From Aristolochia californica (lineage: Eukaryota > Streptophyta > Magnoliopsida > Piperales > Aristolochiaceae), in assembly GCA_029961685.1 (NCBI GenBank), contig JARWKL010000002.1, forward strand, positions 20,242,908 to 20,306,907: a DNA stretch of 64,000 nucleotides. Direction: 5' to 3'. Below the pieces are notes generated by a model, which saw only the letters and a program-made list of their open reading frames with translations, made no database searches and had not been told where the DNA came from. Positions 12,202-24,107 of this stretch are shown in pieces. The translations under genes and the position numbers were made by a program. Position 1 is the stretch's first letter. The number at the start of each line of letters is the position of its first letter.

Positions 12202-14683
12202 CAAGTCTCTTTCCTATAAAATTCCACGAAGTTATTAGGGGTTGTACTAGTGGAATTTCCCAAATATTAATAACAAAACTTTGGAGTTCATTTTTAGTGC
12301 GTTAAATAATTTTCTTCACTAACATTTATTATAGTTTTCAAAAAAAATTTCTTACATGAACTCTTAATTTTTCATTTTTTTGTAATCTATTTGACTTATT
12401 TCTTTTTTGTTTACGAGAAAAATGGGTGAGTGAAAACTCAAGTTTGGATCTGAAAAAAAATTTGAACATCCAAAATGGAAATGCACAAATATTGAGAGAG
12501 ATAATTCCATAAAGTATCTATGATTTTTAAGGATAGGCAAAAAGTGGGTTGTAGGGCTATGGTAAATATCGAACCACACGTTAACTTGAGAATTTAATTT
12601 TTCTACTCCTTGAAATTTTTGGATCATTAGGTCACTTGCATCGTCAACATGTTTCTGGCATGCATATCCACCACATTGAAAACATGTTAGGATCAGTTAG
12701 AAGTCTCTTCCCTATAAAATTGCCCCAAGCTTTTACGGGTTGTACAAGTGGAATTTTCCAAACATGGATAACAAAACTTTTGAGTTCTTTTTAGTGCGAG
12801 AAATAATTTTCTTCACTTTCCTTTATTATAGTTTTCAAATTTTTTTGCAAACATGAACTCTAAAATTTTCATTTTGTTGCGATCTATTTGCCTTACATCT
12901 TTTTTGTTTACGAGAAATTGGGAGAGTGAAAACTCAAGTTTGGATCTTAAAAAAAATTTGAACAACCAAAAATGGAAATGCACAAATGCTGAGAGAGATA
13001 ATTCCAAAAAGTATCTGTGCTTTTTAAAGATAGGCAAAAAGTGGGTTGTTTGGCTCTGGTAAATATCCAACTACATGTTAACATTAAAATTTATTTTTTT
13101 CTACTCCTTGAAATGTTGGGATCATTAGGTCACTTGCATCCACAACATGTTTCTGCCATGCATATCCACCACTTTTAAAACATGTTAGGATCAATTAGAA
13201 GTCTCTTTCCTATAAAATTCCACCAAGCTATTAGGGGTTGTACTAGTGGAATTTCCCAAACACGGATAACAAAACTTTGGAGTTCATTTTTAGTGCAAGA
13301 AATAATTTTCTTCACTTTCATTTATTATAGTTTTCAAATTTTTTTGCAAACATGAACTCTAAAATTTTCATTTTGTTGCGATCTATTTGCCTTATATCTT
13401 TTTTGTTTACGAGAAATATGGCAGAGTGAAATCTCAAGGTTGCATCTAAAAAAAAATTTAAAATCCAAAAATGGAAATGCACAAATGCTGAGAGAGATGA
13501 TTCCAAAAAGTATCTGTGCTTTTTAAGGATAGGCAAAAAGTGGCTCTGGTAAATATCAGACCACATGTTAACTTTAAAATTTATTTTTTTCTACTCCTTG
13601 AAATGTTGGGATCATTAGGTCACTTGCATCCACAACATGTTTCTGCCATGCATATCTACCACATTTAAAACATGTTAGGATCAGTTAGAAGTCTCTTTCC
13701 TATAAAATTCCACCAAGCTATTATGGGTTGTACTAGTGGAATTTCCCAAACACTGATAACAAAACATTGGTGTTCATTTTTAGTGCGTGAAATAATTTTC
13801 TCACTTACATTTATTATAGTTTTCAAATTTTTTTGCAAACATGAACTCTAAAATTTTCATTTTGTTGTGATCTATTTGCCTTATATCTTTTTTGTTGACG
13901 AGAAAAATGGGAGAGTGAAAACTCTAGTTTGGATCTAAAAAAAAATTAGAACAACCAAAATGGAAATGTACAAATGCTGAGAGAGATAATTCCAAAAAGA
14001 ATCTGTGATTTTTAAGGATAGGCAAAAAGTTGGTTGTTTGGGTCTTGCAATTATCCAACCACACGTTAACTTGAGAATTTACTTTTTTCTACTCCTTGAA
14101 AATTTTGGATCATTAGGTCACTTGCATCCTCAACATGTTTCTGGCATGCATATCCACCACATTTAAAACATTTTAGGATCAGTTAGAAGTCTCTTTCCTA
14201 TAAAATTCCACCAAGCTATTAGGGGTTGTACTAGAGGAATTTCCCAAACATGAATAACAAAACTGTGCAGTTCATTTTTAGTGTGTGAAAAACTTTCTTC
14301 ACTTACATTTATTATAGTTTTCAATTTTTTTTGCATACATGAACTCTAAAATTTTCATTTTTTTGCGATCTATTTGCCTTATATCTTTTTGTTTACGAGA
14401 AAAATGGGAGAGAGAAAACTCATGTTTGGTTCTGCAAAACAATTTTAACATCCAAAATGGAAATGAACAAATGCTGAGAGAGATAATTCCTAAAAGTATC
14501 TGTGATTTTTAAGGATAGGCAAAAAGTGGGTTGTTTGGCTCTGGTAAAATATCCAAACACACATTAACTTGAGAATTTAATTTTTTCTACTCCTTGAAAT
14601 TTTTGGATCATTAGGTCACTTGCATCCTCAACATGTTTCTCGCATGCATATCCACCACATTTAAAACTTGTTAGGATCAATTA

Positions 14684-15182
14684 GAAGTCTCTTTCTTATT
14701 AAATTCCACCAAGCTATTAGGGGTTATTCTAGTGGAATTTCCCAAACATAGATAACAAAGCTTTTGAGTTCATTTGTAGTGAATGAAATAATTTTCTTCA
14801 CTTTCATTTATTATAGTTTTCAATTTTTTTTGCATACATGAACTCTAAAATTTTCATTTTGTTGCGATCTATTTGCCTGATATCTTTTTTGTTTACGAGA
14901 AAAATGGGAGAGTGAAAACTCAAGTTTGGATCTGAAAAAAAATTTGAACATCCAAAATGGAAATTGACAAATGCTGAGAGAGATAATTCCAAAAAGTATC
15001 TGTCATTTTTTAGGATAGGCAAAAAGTGGGTTGTTTGGCTCTAGTAAATATCCAACCACACGTTAACTTGAGAATTTATTTTTTTCTACTCCTAGAAATT
15101 TTAGGATCATTAGGTCACTTGCGTCCTCAACATGTTTCTGGCATGCATATCCACCATAATTAAAACATGTTAGGATTAGTTA
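14684..15182 (+). repeat. Representative full-length monomer (499 bp), left-arm type
   Basis: This monomer is intact and serves as a reference. It runs from one landmark to the base before the next. The gtggaatttccc box is at 14732-14743, catacatg at 14833-14840, the CpG-containing gttgcgatc at 14861-14869, and the CpG-containing tttacgag at 14892-14899. A perfect 7-bp dyad (tttggat and atccaaa) flanks an 18-base A/T-rich loop at 14925-14956. The unit is strongly A+T-rich, with runs of six to eight A or T at several places. Its length is close to three nucleosome repeats, but no sub-repeat of ~166 bp is obvious by eye, so I treat 499 bp as the basic unit. Confidence 0.9.
14925..14956. repeat. 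Short dyad around the A/T tract, typical of most monomers
   Basis: The words tttggat and atccaaa are perfect 7-bp complements separated by 18 bases, mainly an A-run and a short T-run. The same arrangement is found in many monomers of both arms, for example 175-206. It is broken in the 2.5-10 kb HOR monomers, where the right arm reads accaaaa. It could form a small cruciform or hairpin, or may simply be a chance feature fixed in the founder monomer. No protein-binding site is implied. Confidence 0.6.
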
Positions 15183-18100
15183 GAAGTCACTTTCCTATAA
15201 AATTCCACCAAGCTATTAGGGGTTGTACTAGTGGAATTTCCCAAACATGGATAACAAAACTTTGGAATTCATTTTTAGTGCGTGAAATAATTTTCTTCAC
15301 TTACATTTATTATAGTTTTCAAATTTCTTTGCAAACTTGAACTCTAAAATTTTCATTTTGCTGCGATCTATTTGCCCTCTATCTTTTTTGTTTACGAGAA
15401 AATGGGAGAGTAAAAACTCAAGTTTGGATCTTAAAAAAATTTGAACATCCAAAATGGAAATGCACAAATGGTGAGAGAGATAATTCCAAAAAGTATCTGT
15501 GATTTTTTAGGGTGGGCAAAAAGTGGGGTTGTTTGGCTCTAGTAAATATCCAACCACACGTTAACATTAGAATTTATTTTTTTCTAGTCCTTGAAATGTT
15601 TTCATCATTAGGTCACTTGTATCCTCAACACGTTTCTAGCATGCATATCCTCCTCATTTGAAACATGTTAGGATCAGTTAGAAGTCTCTTTCCTATAAAA
15701 TTCCTCCAAGCTATTAGGCGTTGTACAAGTGGAATTTCCCAAACATGGATAACAAACCTTTGGAGTTCATTTTTAGTGCGTGAATTAATTTCCTTCACTT
15801 ACATTTATTATAGTATTCAATTTTTTTTGCGTACATGAACTCTAAAATTTTCATTTTGCTGCGATCTATTTGCCCTCTATCTTTTTTGTTTATGAGAAAA
15901 ATGGGAGACTGAAAACTCCAGTTTGGATCTGAAAAAAAAATTGAACATCCAAAATGGAAATGCACAGATGCTGAGTGAGATAATTCCAAAAAGTATCTGT
16001 GATTTTTAAGTATAGGCAAAAAGTGGGTTGTTTGGCTCTGGTAAATATCCAACCACACGTTAAGTTAAAATTTAATTTTTTCTACCCCTTCAAATTTTTG
16101 GATCATTAGGTCACTTGCATCCTCAAAATGTTTCTGGCATGCATATCCACCACATTTAAAACATCTTAGGATCAGTTAGAAGTCTCTTCCGTATAAAATT
16201 TCACCAAGCTACTAGGGGTTGTACTCGTGGAATTTCCCAAACGTGGATAACAAAACTTTGGAGTTCATTTTTAGTGCTTGAAATAATTTTCTTCACTTAC
16301 ATTTATTATAGTTTTCAAATTTTTCTATATACATGCACTCTAAAATTTTCATTTTGTTGCGATCAATTTGCCTTATATCTTTTTTTGTTTACGAGAAAAA
16401 TGGGAGAGTGAAAACTCATGTTTGTATCTCAAAAAAAATTTGAACATCCAAAATGGAAATGCACAAATGCTAAGAGAGATAATTCCGAAAATTATCTGTG
16501 ATTTTTAAGGAATGGCAAAAAGTGGGTTGTTTGGCTCAGGTAAATATCCAAACGTTAACTTGAGAATTGAATTTTTTCTACTCCTTGAAATTTTTGGATC
16601 ATTAGGTCACTTGCATCCTAAACATGTTTCTGGCATGCATATCCACCACATTTAAAACATGTTAGGATCAGTTAGAAGTCTCTTTCCTATAAAATTCCAC
16701 CAAGCTATTAGGGGTTGTACTAGTGGAATTTCCCAAACATGAATAACAAAACTTTGGAGTTCATTTTTAGAGCGTGAAATAATTTTCTCCACTAACATTT
16801 ATTATAGTTTTCAATTTTGTTTTGCAAACATGAACTCTAAAATTTTCATTTAGTTGCGATCTATTTTCCTTTTATCTTTTTTGTTTACGAGCAAAAAGGG
16901 AGAGCGAAAACTCATGTTTGGATTTGAAAAAAAATATGAACATCCAAAATGAAAATGCACAATTCCTGAGAGAGGTAATTAAAAAAAGTATTTGTGATTT
17001 TTAAGGATAGGCAAAAAGTAGGTTGTTTGGCTCTAGTAATTATCCAACCAGACGTTAACTTTAGATTTTACTTTTTTCTACTCCTTGAAATTTTTAGATA
17101 ATTAGGTCACTTGCATCCTAAACATGTTTCTGGCATGCATACCTACCACAGTTAAAACATGTTAGGATCAGTTAGAAGTCTCTTTCCTATAAAATTCCAC
17201 CAAGCTATTAGAGGGTTGTATTAGTGGAATTTCCCAAACATGGATAACAAAACTTTTGAGGTAATTTTTAGTGCGTGAAATAATTTTCTTCACTTACTTT
17301 TATTATTTTTTTCAATTTTTTTTGCATACATGAACTCTAAAATTTTCATTTTGTTGTGATCAATTTGCCTTATATCATTTTTTTTACGAGAAAAATGGGA
17401 GAGTGAAAACTCAAGTTTGGGTTAAAAAAAATATTTAAATCCAAAATGGAAATGCACAAATGCTGAGAGAGATAATTCCAAAAAGTATCTGTGATTTTTA
17501 AGGATAGGCAAAAAGTGTGTGGTTTGGCTCTGTTAAATATCCAACCACACGTTAACTTGAAAATTAAATTTTTTCTACTCGAAATTTTTGGATCATTAGG
17601 TCACTTGCATCCTCAACAGGTTTCTGGCATGCATATCCACCACATTTAAAACATGTTAGGATCAGTTAGAAGTCTCTTTCCTATAAAATTCCACCAAGCT
17701 AATAGGGGTTTCACTAGTGGAATTTCCCAAACATGGGTAACAAAACTTTGGAGTACATTTTTAGTGTGTGAAATAATTTTCTTCACATACATTTATTTTA
17801 AATTTTTTTACATAGATGAACTCTAAAATTTTCATTTTGTTGCGATCTATTTGCCTGATATTTTTTTTGTTTACGAGAAAATGGGAGAGTGAAAACTTAA
17901 GTTTGGATTTGAAAAAAAAAATTTAACAACGAAAATGCAAATGCACAAATACTGAGAGAGATAATTCCAAAATGTATCTGTGATTTTTAAGGATAGGCAA
18001 AAAGTTGGTTGTTTGGCTCTAGTAAATATCCAAGCACAAGTTAACTTGAGAATTTAATTTTTTCTACTCCATGAAATTTATGGATCATTAGGTCACTTGC

Positions 18101-18650
18101 ATCCTCAATTTGTTTTTGGCATGCATATCCAACATATTTAAAACATGTTAGGATCCGTTACAAGTCTCTTTCCTATAAAATTCCACCAAGCTATTAGAGG
18201 TTGTGCTAGTGGAATTTCCCAAAAATGGATAACAAAACTTTGGAGTTCATTTTGAGTGCGTGAAATAATTTTCTCACTTACATTTATTATAAATCTATTT
18301 GCATACATGAACTCTAAAACGTTCATTTTGTTGTGATCTATTAGCCTTATATCTTTTTTGTTTACGAGAAAACGGGAGAGTGAAAAGTCAAGTTTGGATC
18401 TAAAAAAAAATTTTAACATCTATAATGAAAATGCACAAAAGCTGAGAGAGATAATTCCAAAAAGAATCTGTGATTTTTACGGATAGGCAAAAAGTTGTTT
18501 GTTTGGCTCTGGTAAATATCCAACCACACGTTAACTTGAGAATTTAATTTTTTCTACTGTCTTAAATTTTTGGATCATTAGGTCACATGCATCCTCAACA
18601 TGTTTCTGGCGTGCATATTCACAACATTTAAAACATGTTATGATCAGGTA

Positions 18651-21600
18651 GAAGTCTCTTTCCTATAAATTTCCACCAAGCTATTAGGGGTTGTACTAGT
18701 GGAATTTGCCAAACATGGATAACCAAACTTTGGAGTTCATTTTCAGTTCGTGAAATAATTTTCTTCACTTAAATTTAGTATAGTTTTCAAATTTTTTTGC
18801 ACGCATGAACTCTAAAGATTTCAGTTTGTTGTGATCTATTTGCCTTATATCTTTTTTGTTTACGAGCAAAATGGCAGAGTGAAAACTCAAGTTTGGATCT
18901 GAAAAAAAATTTGAAATCCAAAATGGAAATGCACAAATCCCGAGGGAGATAATTCCAAAAACTATCTGTGATTTTTAAGGATAGGTTAAAACTGGGTTGT
19001 ATGGCTCAGGTAAATCCAACCACACTAACTTGAGAATTTACTTTTTTCTTCTCCTTGAAATTTATGGGTCATTAGGTCACTTGCATCCTCAACATGTTTC
19101 TGGCATTCATATCCACCACATTTAAACACATGTTAGGATCAATTAGAAGTCTCTTTCCTATAATATTCCACCATGCTATTCGGGGTTGTACTAGTGGAAT
19201 TTCCCAAACATGGATAACAAAACTTTGGAGTTCATTTTTAGTATGTGAAATACTTTTCTTCACTTAAATTTATTATTGTTTTCAAATTTGTTTCCATACA
19301 TGAAATCTAAAATTTTCATTTTGTTGCGATCTATTTGCCTTAAATCTTTTTTGTTTACGAGAAAAATGGGAGAGTGAAAACTCAAGTTTGGATCTGAAAA
19401 AAAATTTGAACATCCAAAATGGAAATGCACAAAAGCAGAGAGAGATAATTACAAAAAGTATCTGTGATTTTTAAGGATAGGCAAAAAGTAGGTTGTTTGG
19501 CTCTGGTAAATATTCAACCACACGTTAACTTGAGAATTTAATTTTTTCTACTCCTTGAAATTTTTTGAGCATTAGGTCACTTGCATCCTCAACATGTTTC
19601 TGGCATGCTTATCCACCACATTTACAACATGTTAGGATCGTTTAGAAGTCTCTTTCCTATAAAATTCAACCAAGCTATTAGGGGTTGTACTAGTGGAATT
19701 TCCCAAACATGGATAACAAAACTTTGTGGTTCATTCTTAGTGCATGAAATAATTTTCTTCACTTACATTTATTATAAATCTTTGTTCATACATGAATTCT
19801 AAAATTTTCATTTTTTTGCGATCTATTTGCCTTATATCTTTTTTGTTTACGAGAAAAATGGGAGTGTGAAAACTCAAGTTTGGATCTGAAAACAAATTTG
19901 AACATCCAAAATGAAAATGCGCAAATGCTGAGAGAGATAATTCCAAAAAGTATCTGTGATTTTTAAGGATAGGCAAAACGTGGGTTGTTTGGCTCTGGTA
20001 AATATCCATCCACACGTTAACTTGAGAATTTAATTTTTTCTACTCCTTGAAATTTTTGGATCATTAGGTCATTAGCATCCTCAACATGTTTCTAGCATTT
20101 ATATCCACCACATTTAAAACATGTTAGGTTCAGTTAGGAGTCCGTTTCCTATAAATTTCACCAAGTATTAGGGGTTGTACTAGTGGAATTTCCCAAACAT
20201 GGATAACAAAACTTTGGAGTTCATTTTTAGTGCGTGAAATAATTTTCTTCACTTACATTTATTATAGTTTTGAAATTTTTTTGCATACATGAACTCAAAA
20301 TTTTTCATTTTGTTGCGTTCTACTTGCCTTATATCTTTTTTTTGTTTACGAGAAAAATGGGAGAGTGAAAACTCAAGTTTGCATCTGAAAAAAATTTTAA
20401 CATCCAAAATGGAAATGCACAAATGCTGAGAGAGATAATTCAAAAAAGTATCTGTGATTTTTAAGGATAGGCAAAAAGTGGGTTGTTTGGCTTTGGTAAT
20501 TATCCAACCACACGTAAACTAGAGAATTTAATTTTTTCTACTTCTTGAAAGTTTTGTATCATTAGGTCAGTTGCATCCTCAACATGTTTCTGGCATGCAT
20601 ATCCACCACATTTAAAACATGTTAGGATCAGTTAAAAGACTCTTTCCTAAAAAATTCCACCAATCTTTTAGGGGTTGTACTAGTGGAATTTCCCCAACAT
20701 GGATAACAAAACTTTGGAGTTCATTTTTAGTGCGTGAAATAATTTTCTTCATTTACATTTATTATAGTTTTCAAATTTTTTTGCACACATGAACTCTTAA
20801 ATTTTCATTTTGTTGCGATCTCTTTGCATGATATCTTTTTTGTTTATGAGAAAAATGGGAGAGTGAAAACTCAAGTTTGGATCTGAAAAAAAATTTGAAC
20901 ATCCAAAATGGAATTGAACAAATCATGAGAGAGATAATTCCAAAAAGTATCTGTGATTTTTAGGGATAGGCAAAAAGTGGGTTGTTTGACTCTGGTAAAT
21001 ATCCAACCACACGTTTACTTGAGAATTTAATTTTTTCTACTCGAAAATTTTGGATCATTAGGTCACTTGTATCCTCAACTTGTTTCTTGCATGCATATTT
21101 ACCAAATGTTAGAATCAATTAGAAGTCTCTTTCCTATAAAATTCCACCAAGCTTTTAGAGGTTGTACTATTGGAATTTCCCAAACATGGATAACAAAACT
21201 TTGGAGTTCATTTTTAGTGCGTGAAATACATTTCTTCACTTACATTTTTATAGTTTTCAAATTTTTTTGCATACATGAATTCTAAAATTTTCATTTTGTT
21301 GCGATCTATTTGCCTTAAATCTTTTTTGTTTACGAGAAAATTGGGAGAGTGGAAACTCAAGTTTGGATTTGAAAAAAAATTTGAACATCCAAAATGGAAA
21401 TGCACAAATGCCGAGAGAGATAATTCCAAAAAGTATATGTGATTTTTAAGGATAGGCAAAAAGTGGTTTGTTTGGCTCTTGTAATTATCCAACCACACGT
21501 TAACTTGAGAATTTAATTTTTTCTACTCCTTGAAATTTTTGGATCATTAGGTCACTTGCATCCTCAACATATTTCTGGCATGCATACCCACCACATTTAA

Positions 21601-24107
21601 AACAGGTTAGGATCAGTTAGAAGTCTCTTTCCTATAAAATTTCACCAAGCTATTGGGGGTTGTACTAGTGGAATTTCCTAAACATGGATAACAAAACTTT
21701 GGAATTCATTTTTAGTGTTTGAAATAATTTTTTTCTCTTCCATTTTTATAGTTTTCAATTTTTTTTGCATACATGAACTCTAAAATTTTCATTATGTTGC
21801 GATCTATTTGCCTTATATCTTTTTTGTTTACGAGCAAAATGGGAGAGTGAAAACCCAAGTTTGGATCTGAAAAAAAATTTGAACATCCAAAATGGAAATG
21901 CACAAATCCTGAGAGAGATACATACAAAAATTATCTGTGATTTATAAGGATAGGCAAAAAGTGGGTTGTTTGGCTCAGGTAAATATCCAACCACACGTTA
22001 ACTTGAGAATTTAATTTTTTTTACTCCTTGAAATTTTTGGATCAGTAGGTCACTTGCATCCTCAACATGTTTCTGGCATTTATATCAACCACATTTAAAA
22101 AATGTCAGGATCAGTTAGAAGTCTCTTTCCTATAAAATTCCACCAAGCTATTCGGGGTTGTACTAGTAGAATTTCCCAAACATGGATAACAAAACTTTGG
22201 AATTCATTTTCAGTGCGTGAAAGAATTTTCTTCACTTAAATTTATTATTGTTTTCAATTTTTTTTTCATCCATGATCTCTAAAATTTTCATTTTGTTGCG
22301 ATCTATTTACCTTATATCTTTTTTCTTTACGAAAAAAATGGGAGAGTGAAAACTCAAGTTTGGATCTGAAAAAAAAATATGAACATCCAAAATGGAAATG
22401 CACAAATGCTGAGAGAGATAATTCCAAACAGTATCTGTGATTTTTAAGGATAGGCAAAAAGTGGGTTGTTTGGCTCTGGTAAATATCCAACCACACGTTA
22501 ACTTGAGAATTTAATTTTTTCTACTCCTTGAAATTTTTGGATCAATAGGTCACTTTCATCCACAACATGTTTCTGGCATGCATATCCACCACATTTAAAA
22601 CATGTTTGGATCAGTTAGAAGTCTCTTTCCTATAAAATTCCACCAAGCTAATAAGGGTTGTACTAGTGGAATTTTCCAAACATGGATAACAAAACTTTGG
22701 ATTTCTTTTTTAGTCCGTGAAATAATTTTCTTCACTTTCATTTATTATAGTTTTCAAATTTTTTTGCATACATGAACTCAAAAATTTTCATTTTGTTCCG
22801 ATCTATTTGCCTTAAATATTTTTTGTTTACGAGAAAAATGGGAGTGTGAAAACTCAAGTTTGGATCTGCAAAACAATTTGATAATCCAAAATGGAAATGA
22901 ACAAATACTGAGACAGATAATTCCAAAAAGTAGCTAGGATTTTTGAGGATAGGAAAAAAGTGGGTTGTTTGGCTGTGGTAAATATCCAACCACACGTTTA
23001 CTTGAGAATTTAATTATTTCTACTCCTTGAAATTTTTGGATGATTAGGTCATTAGCATCCTCAACAAGTTTCTGGCATTTATATCCACCACATTTAAAAC
23101 AAGTTAGGTTCAGTTAGAAGTCCCTTTCCTATAAATTTCACCAAGCTATTAGGGGTTGTACTAGTGGAATTTCCCAAACATGGATGACAAAAATAGGAGT
23201 ACATTTTTTGTGCGAGAAATTATTTTTTTCACTTACATTTATTATACTTTTCAATTTTTTTTGCATACATGAACTCTAAAATTTTCATTTTGTTGCGTTC
23301 TATTTGCCTTATATCTTTTTTGTTTACGAGAAAAATGGGAGAGTGAAAACTCAAGTTCGGATCTGAAAAAAATTTGAACATCTAAAATGGAAATGAACAA
23401 ATACTGAGAGAGATAATTCCAAAAAGTATCTGTGATTTTTGAGGATAGGCAAAAAGTGGGTTGTTTGGCTGTGGTATCTAACCACACGTTAACTTGAGAA
23501 TTTAATTTTTTCTACTTCTTGAAAGTTCTGGAACATTAGGTTAGTTGCATCCTCGACATGTTTCTCGCATGCATATCCACCACATTTAAAACATTTTAGG
23601 ATCAGTTAGAAGTCTCTTTCCTCTAAAATTCCACCAAGCTATTAGGGATTGGACTAGTGGAATTTCCCAAACATGGATAACAAAACTTTGGAGTTCATTT
23701 TTAGTGCGTAAAATAATTTTCTTCACTTATATTTATTATAGTTTTCAAATTTTTTTGCATACATGAACTCTAAAATTTTCATTTTGTTGCGATCTTTTTG
23801 CCTTAAATCTTTTTTGTTTATGAGAAAATTGGGAGAGTGAAAACTCAGGTTTGGATTTGAAAACAAATTTGGACATCCAAAATGGAAATGCACAAATGCT
23901 GAGAGAGATAATTCCAAAAAGTATATGTGATTTTTAAGGATAGGCAAAAAGTGGTTTGTTTGGCTCATGTAAGTATCCAACCACACGTTAACTTGAGAAT
24001 TTATTTTTTTCTACTCCTTGAAAATTTTGGATCATTAGGTCACTTGCATCCGCAACATGTTTCTAGCATGCATATCCACCACATTTAAAACAGGTTAGGA
24101 TCAGTTA
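18651..24107 (+). repeat. Six-monomer higher-order repeat; second copy reduced to five monomers
   Basis: Copy 1 is 18651-21619 (2969 bp, landmarks 18651, 19146, 19645, 20137, 20635, 21122). Copy 2 is 21620-24107 (2488 bp, landmarks 21620, 22118, 22618, 23117, 23609). Shared private variants are acgagcaaaatgg with ctcaggtaaat (about 18860/19003 and 21830/21974), gctattcggggttg (19174 and 22148), ttaggttcagttag with tataaatttcaccaag (about 20125 and 23105), and cttcttgaaagtt (about 20541 and 23514). The monomer preceding landmark 21620 matches the one preceding 24108 (both followed by the acaggttagg variant) at an offset of 2488. One monomer, equivalent to 20635-21121, is therefore missing from copy 2. 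Confidence 0.85.

Larger units (their letters stand above)
12202..18650 (+). repeat. Monomer block without a clear higher-order period
   Basis: Landmarks fall at 12202, 12700, 13198, 13688, 14186, 14684, 15183, 15681, 16179, 16675, 17175, 17669 and 18161, and the next block opens at 18651. Monomers are full-length (490-500 bp). I found no convincing repeated order of private variants by eye. 12202-13200 resembles the left edge (1-904), sharing a ctaatttttc-like word, a six- or seven-T run before the gatc-like box, and gacttatttc or gccttatttc. A short form at about 13540 (aaaaagtggctctgg) lacks the ggttgttt of its neighbours. Confidence 0.8.

Noticed and set aside
14540..14562. Promoter-like or TATA-like words in A/T-rich parts of the monomer
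   Set aside because: TATA-like words are expected at this base composition and recur in every monomer. There is no downstream gene to support a promoter call.
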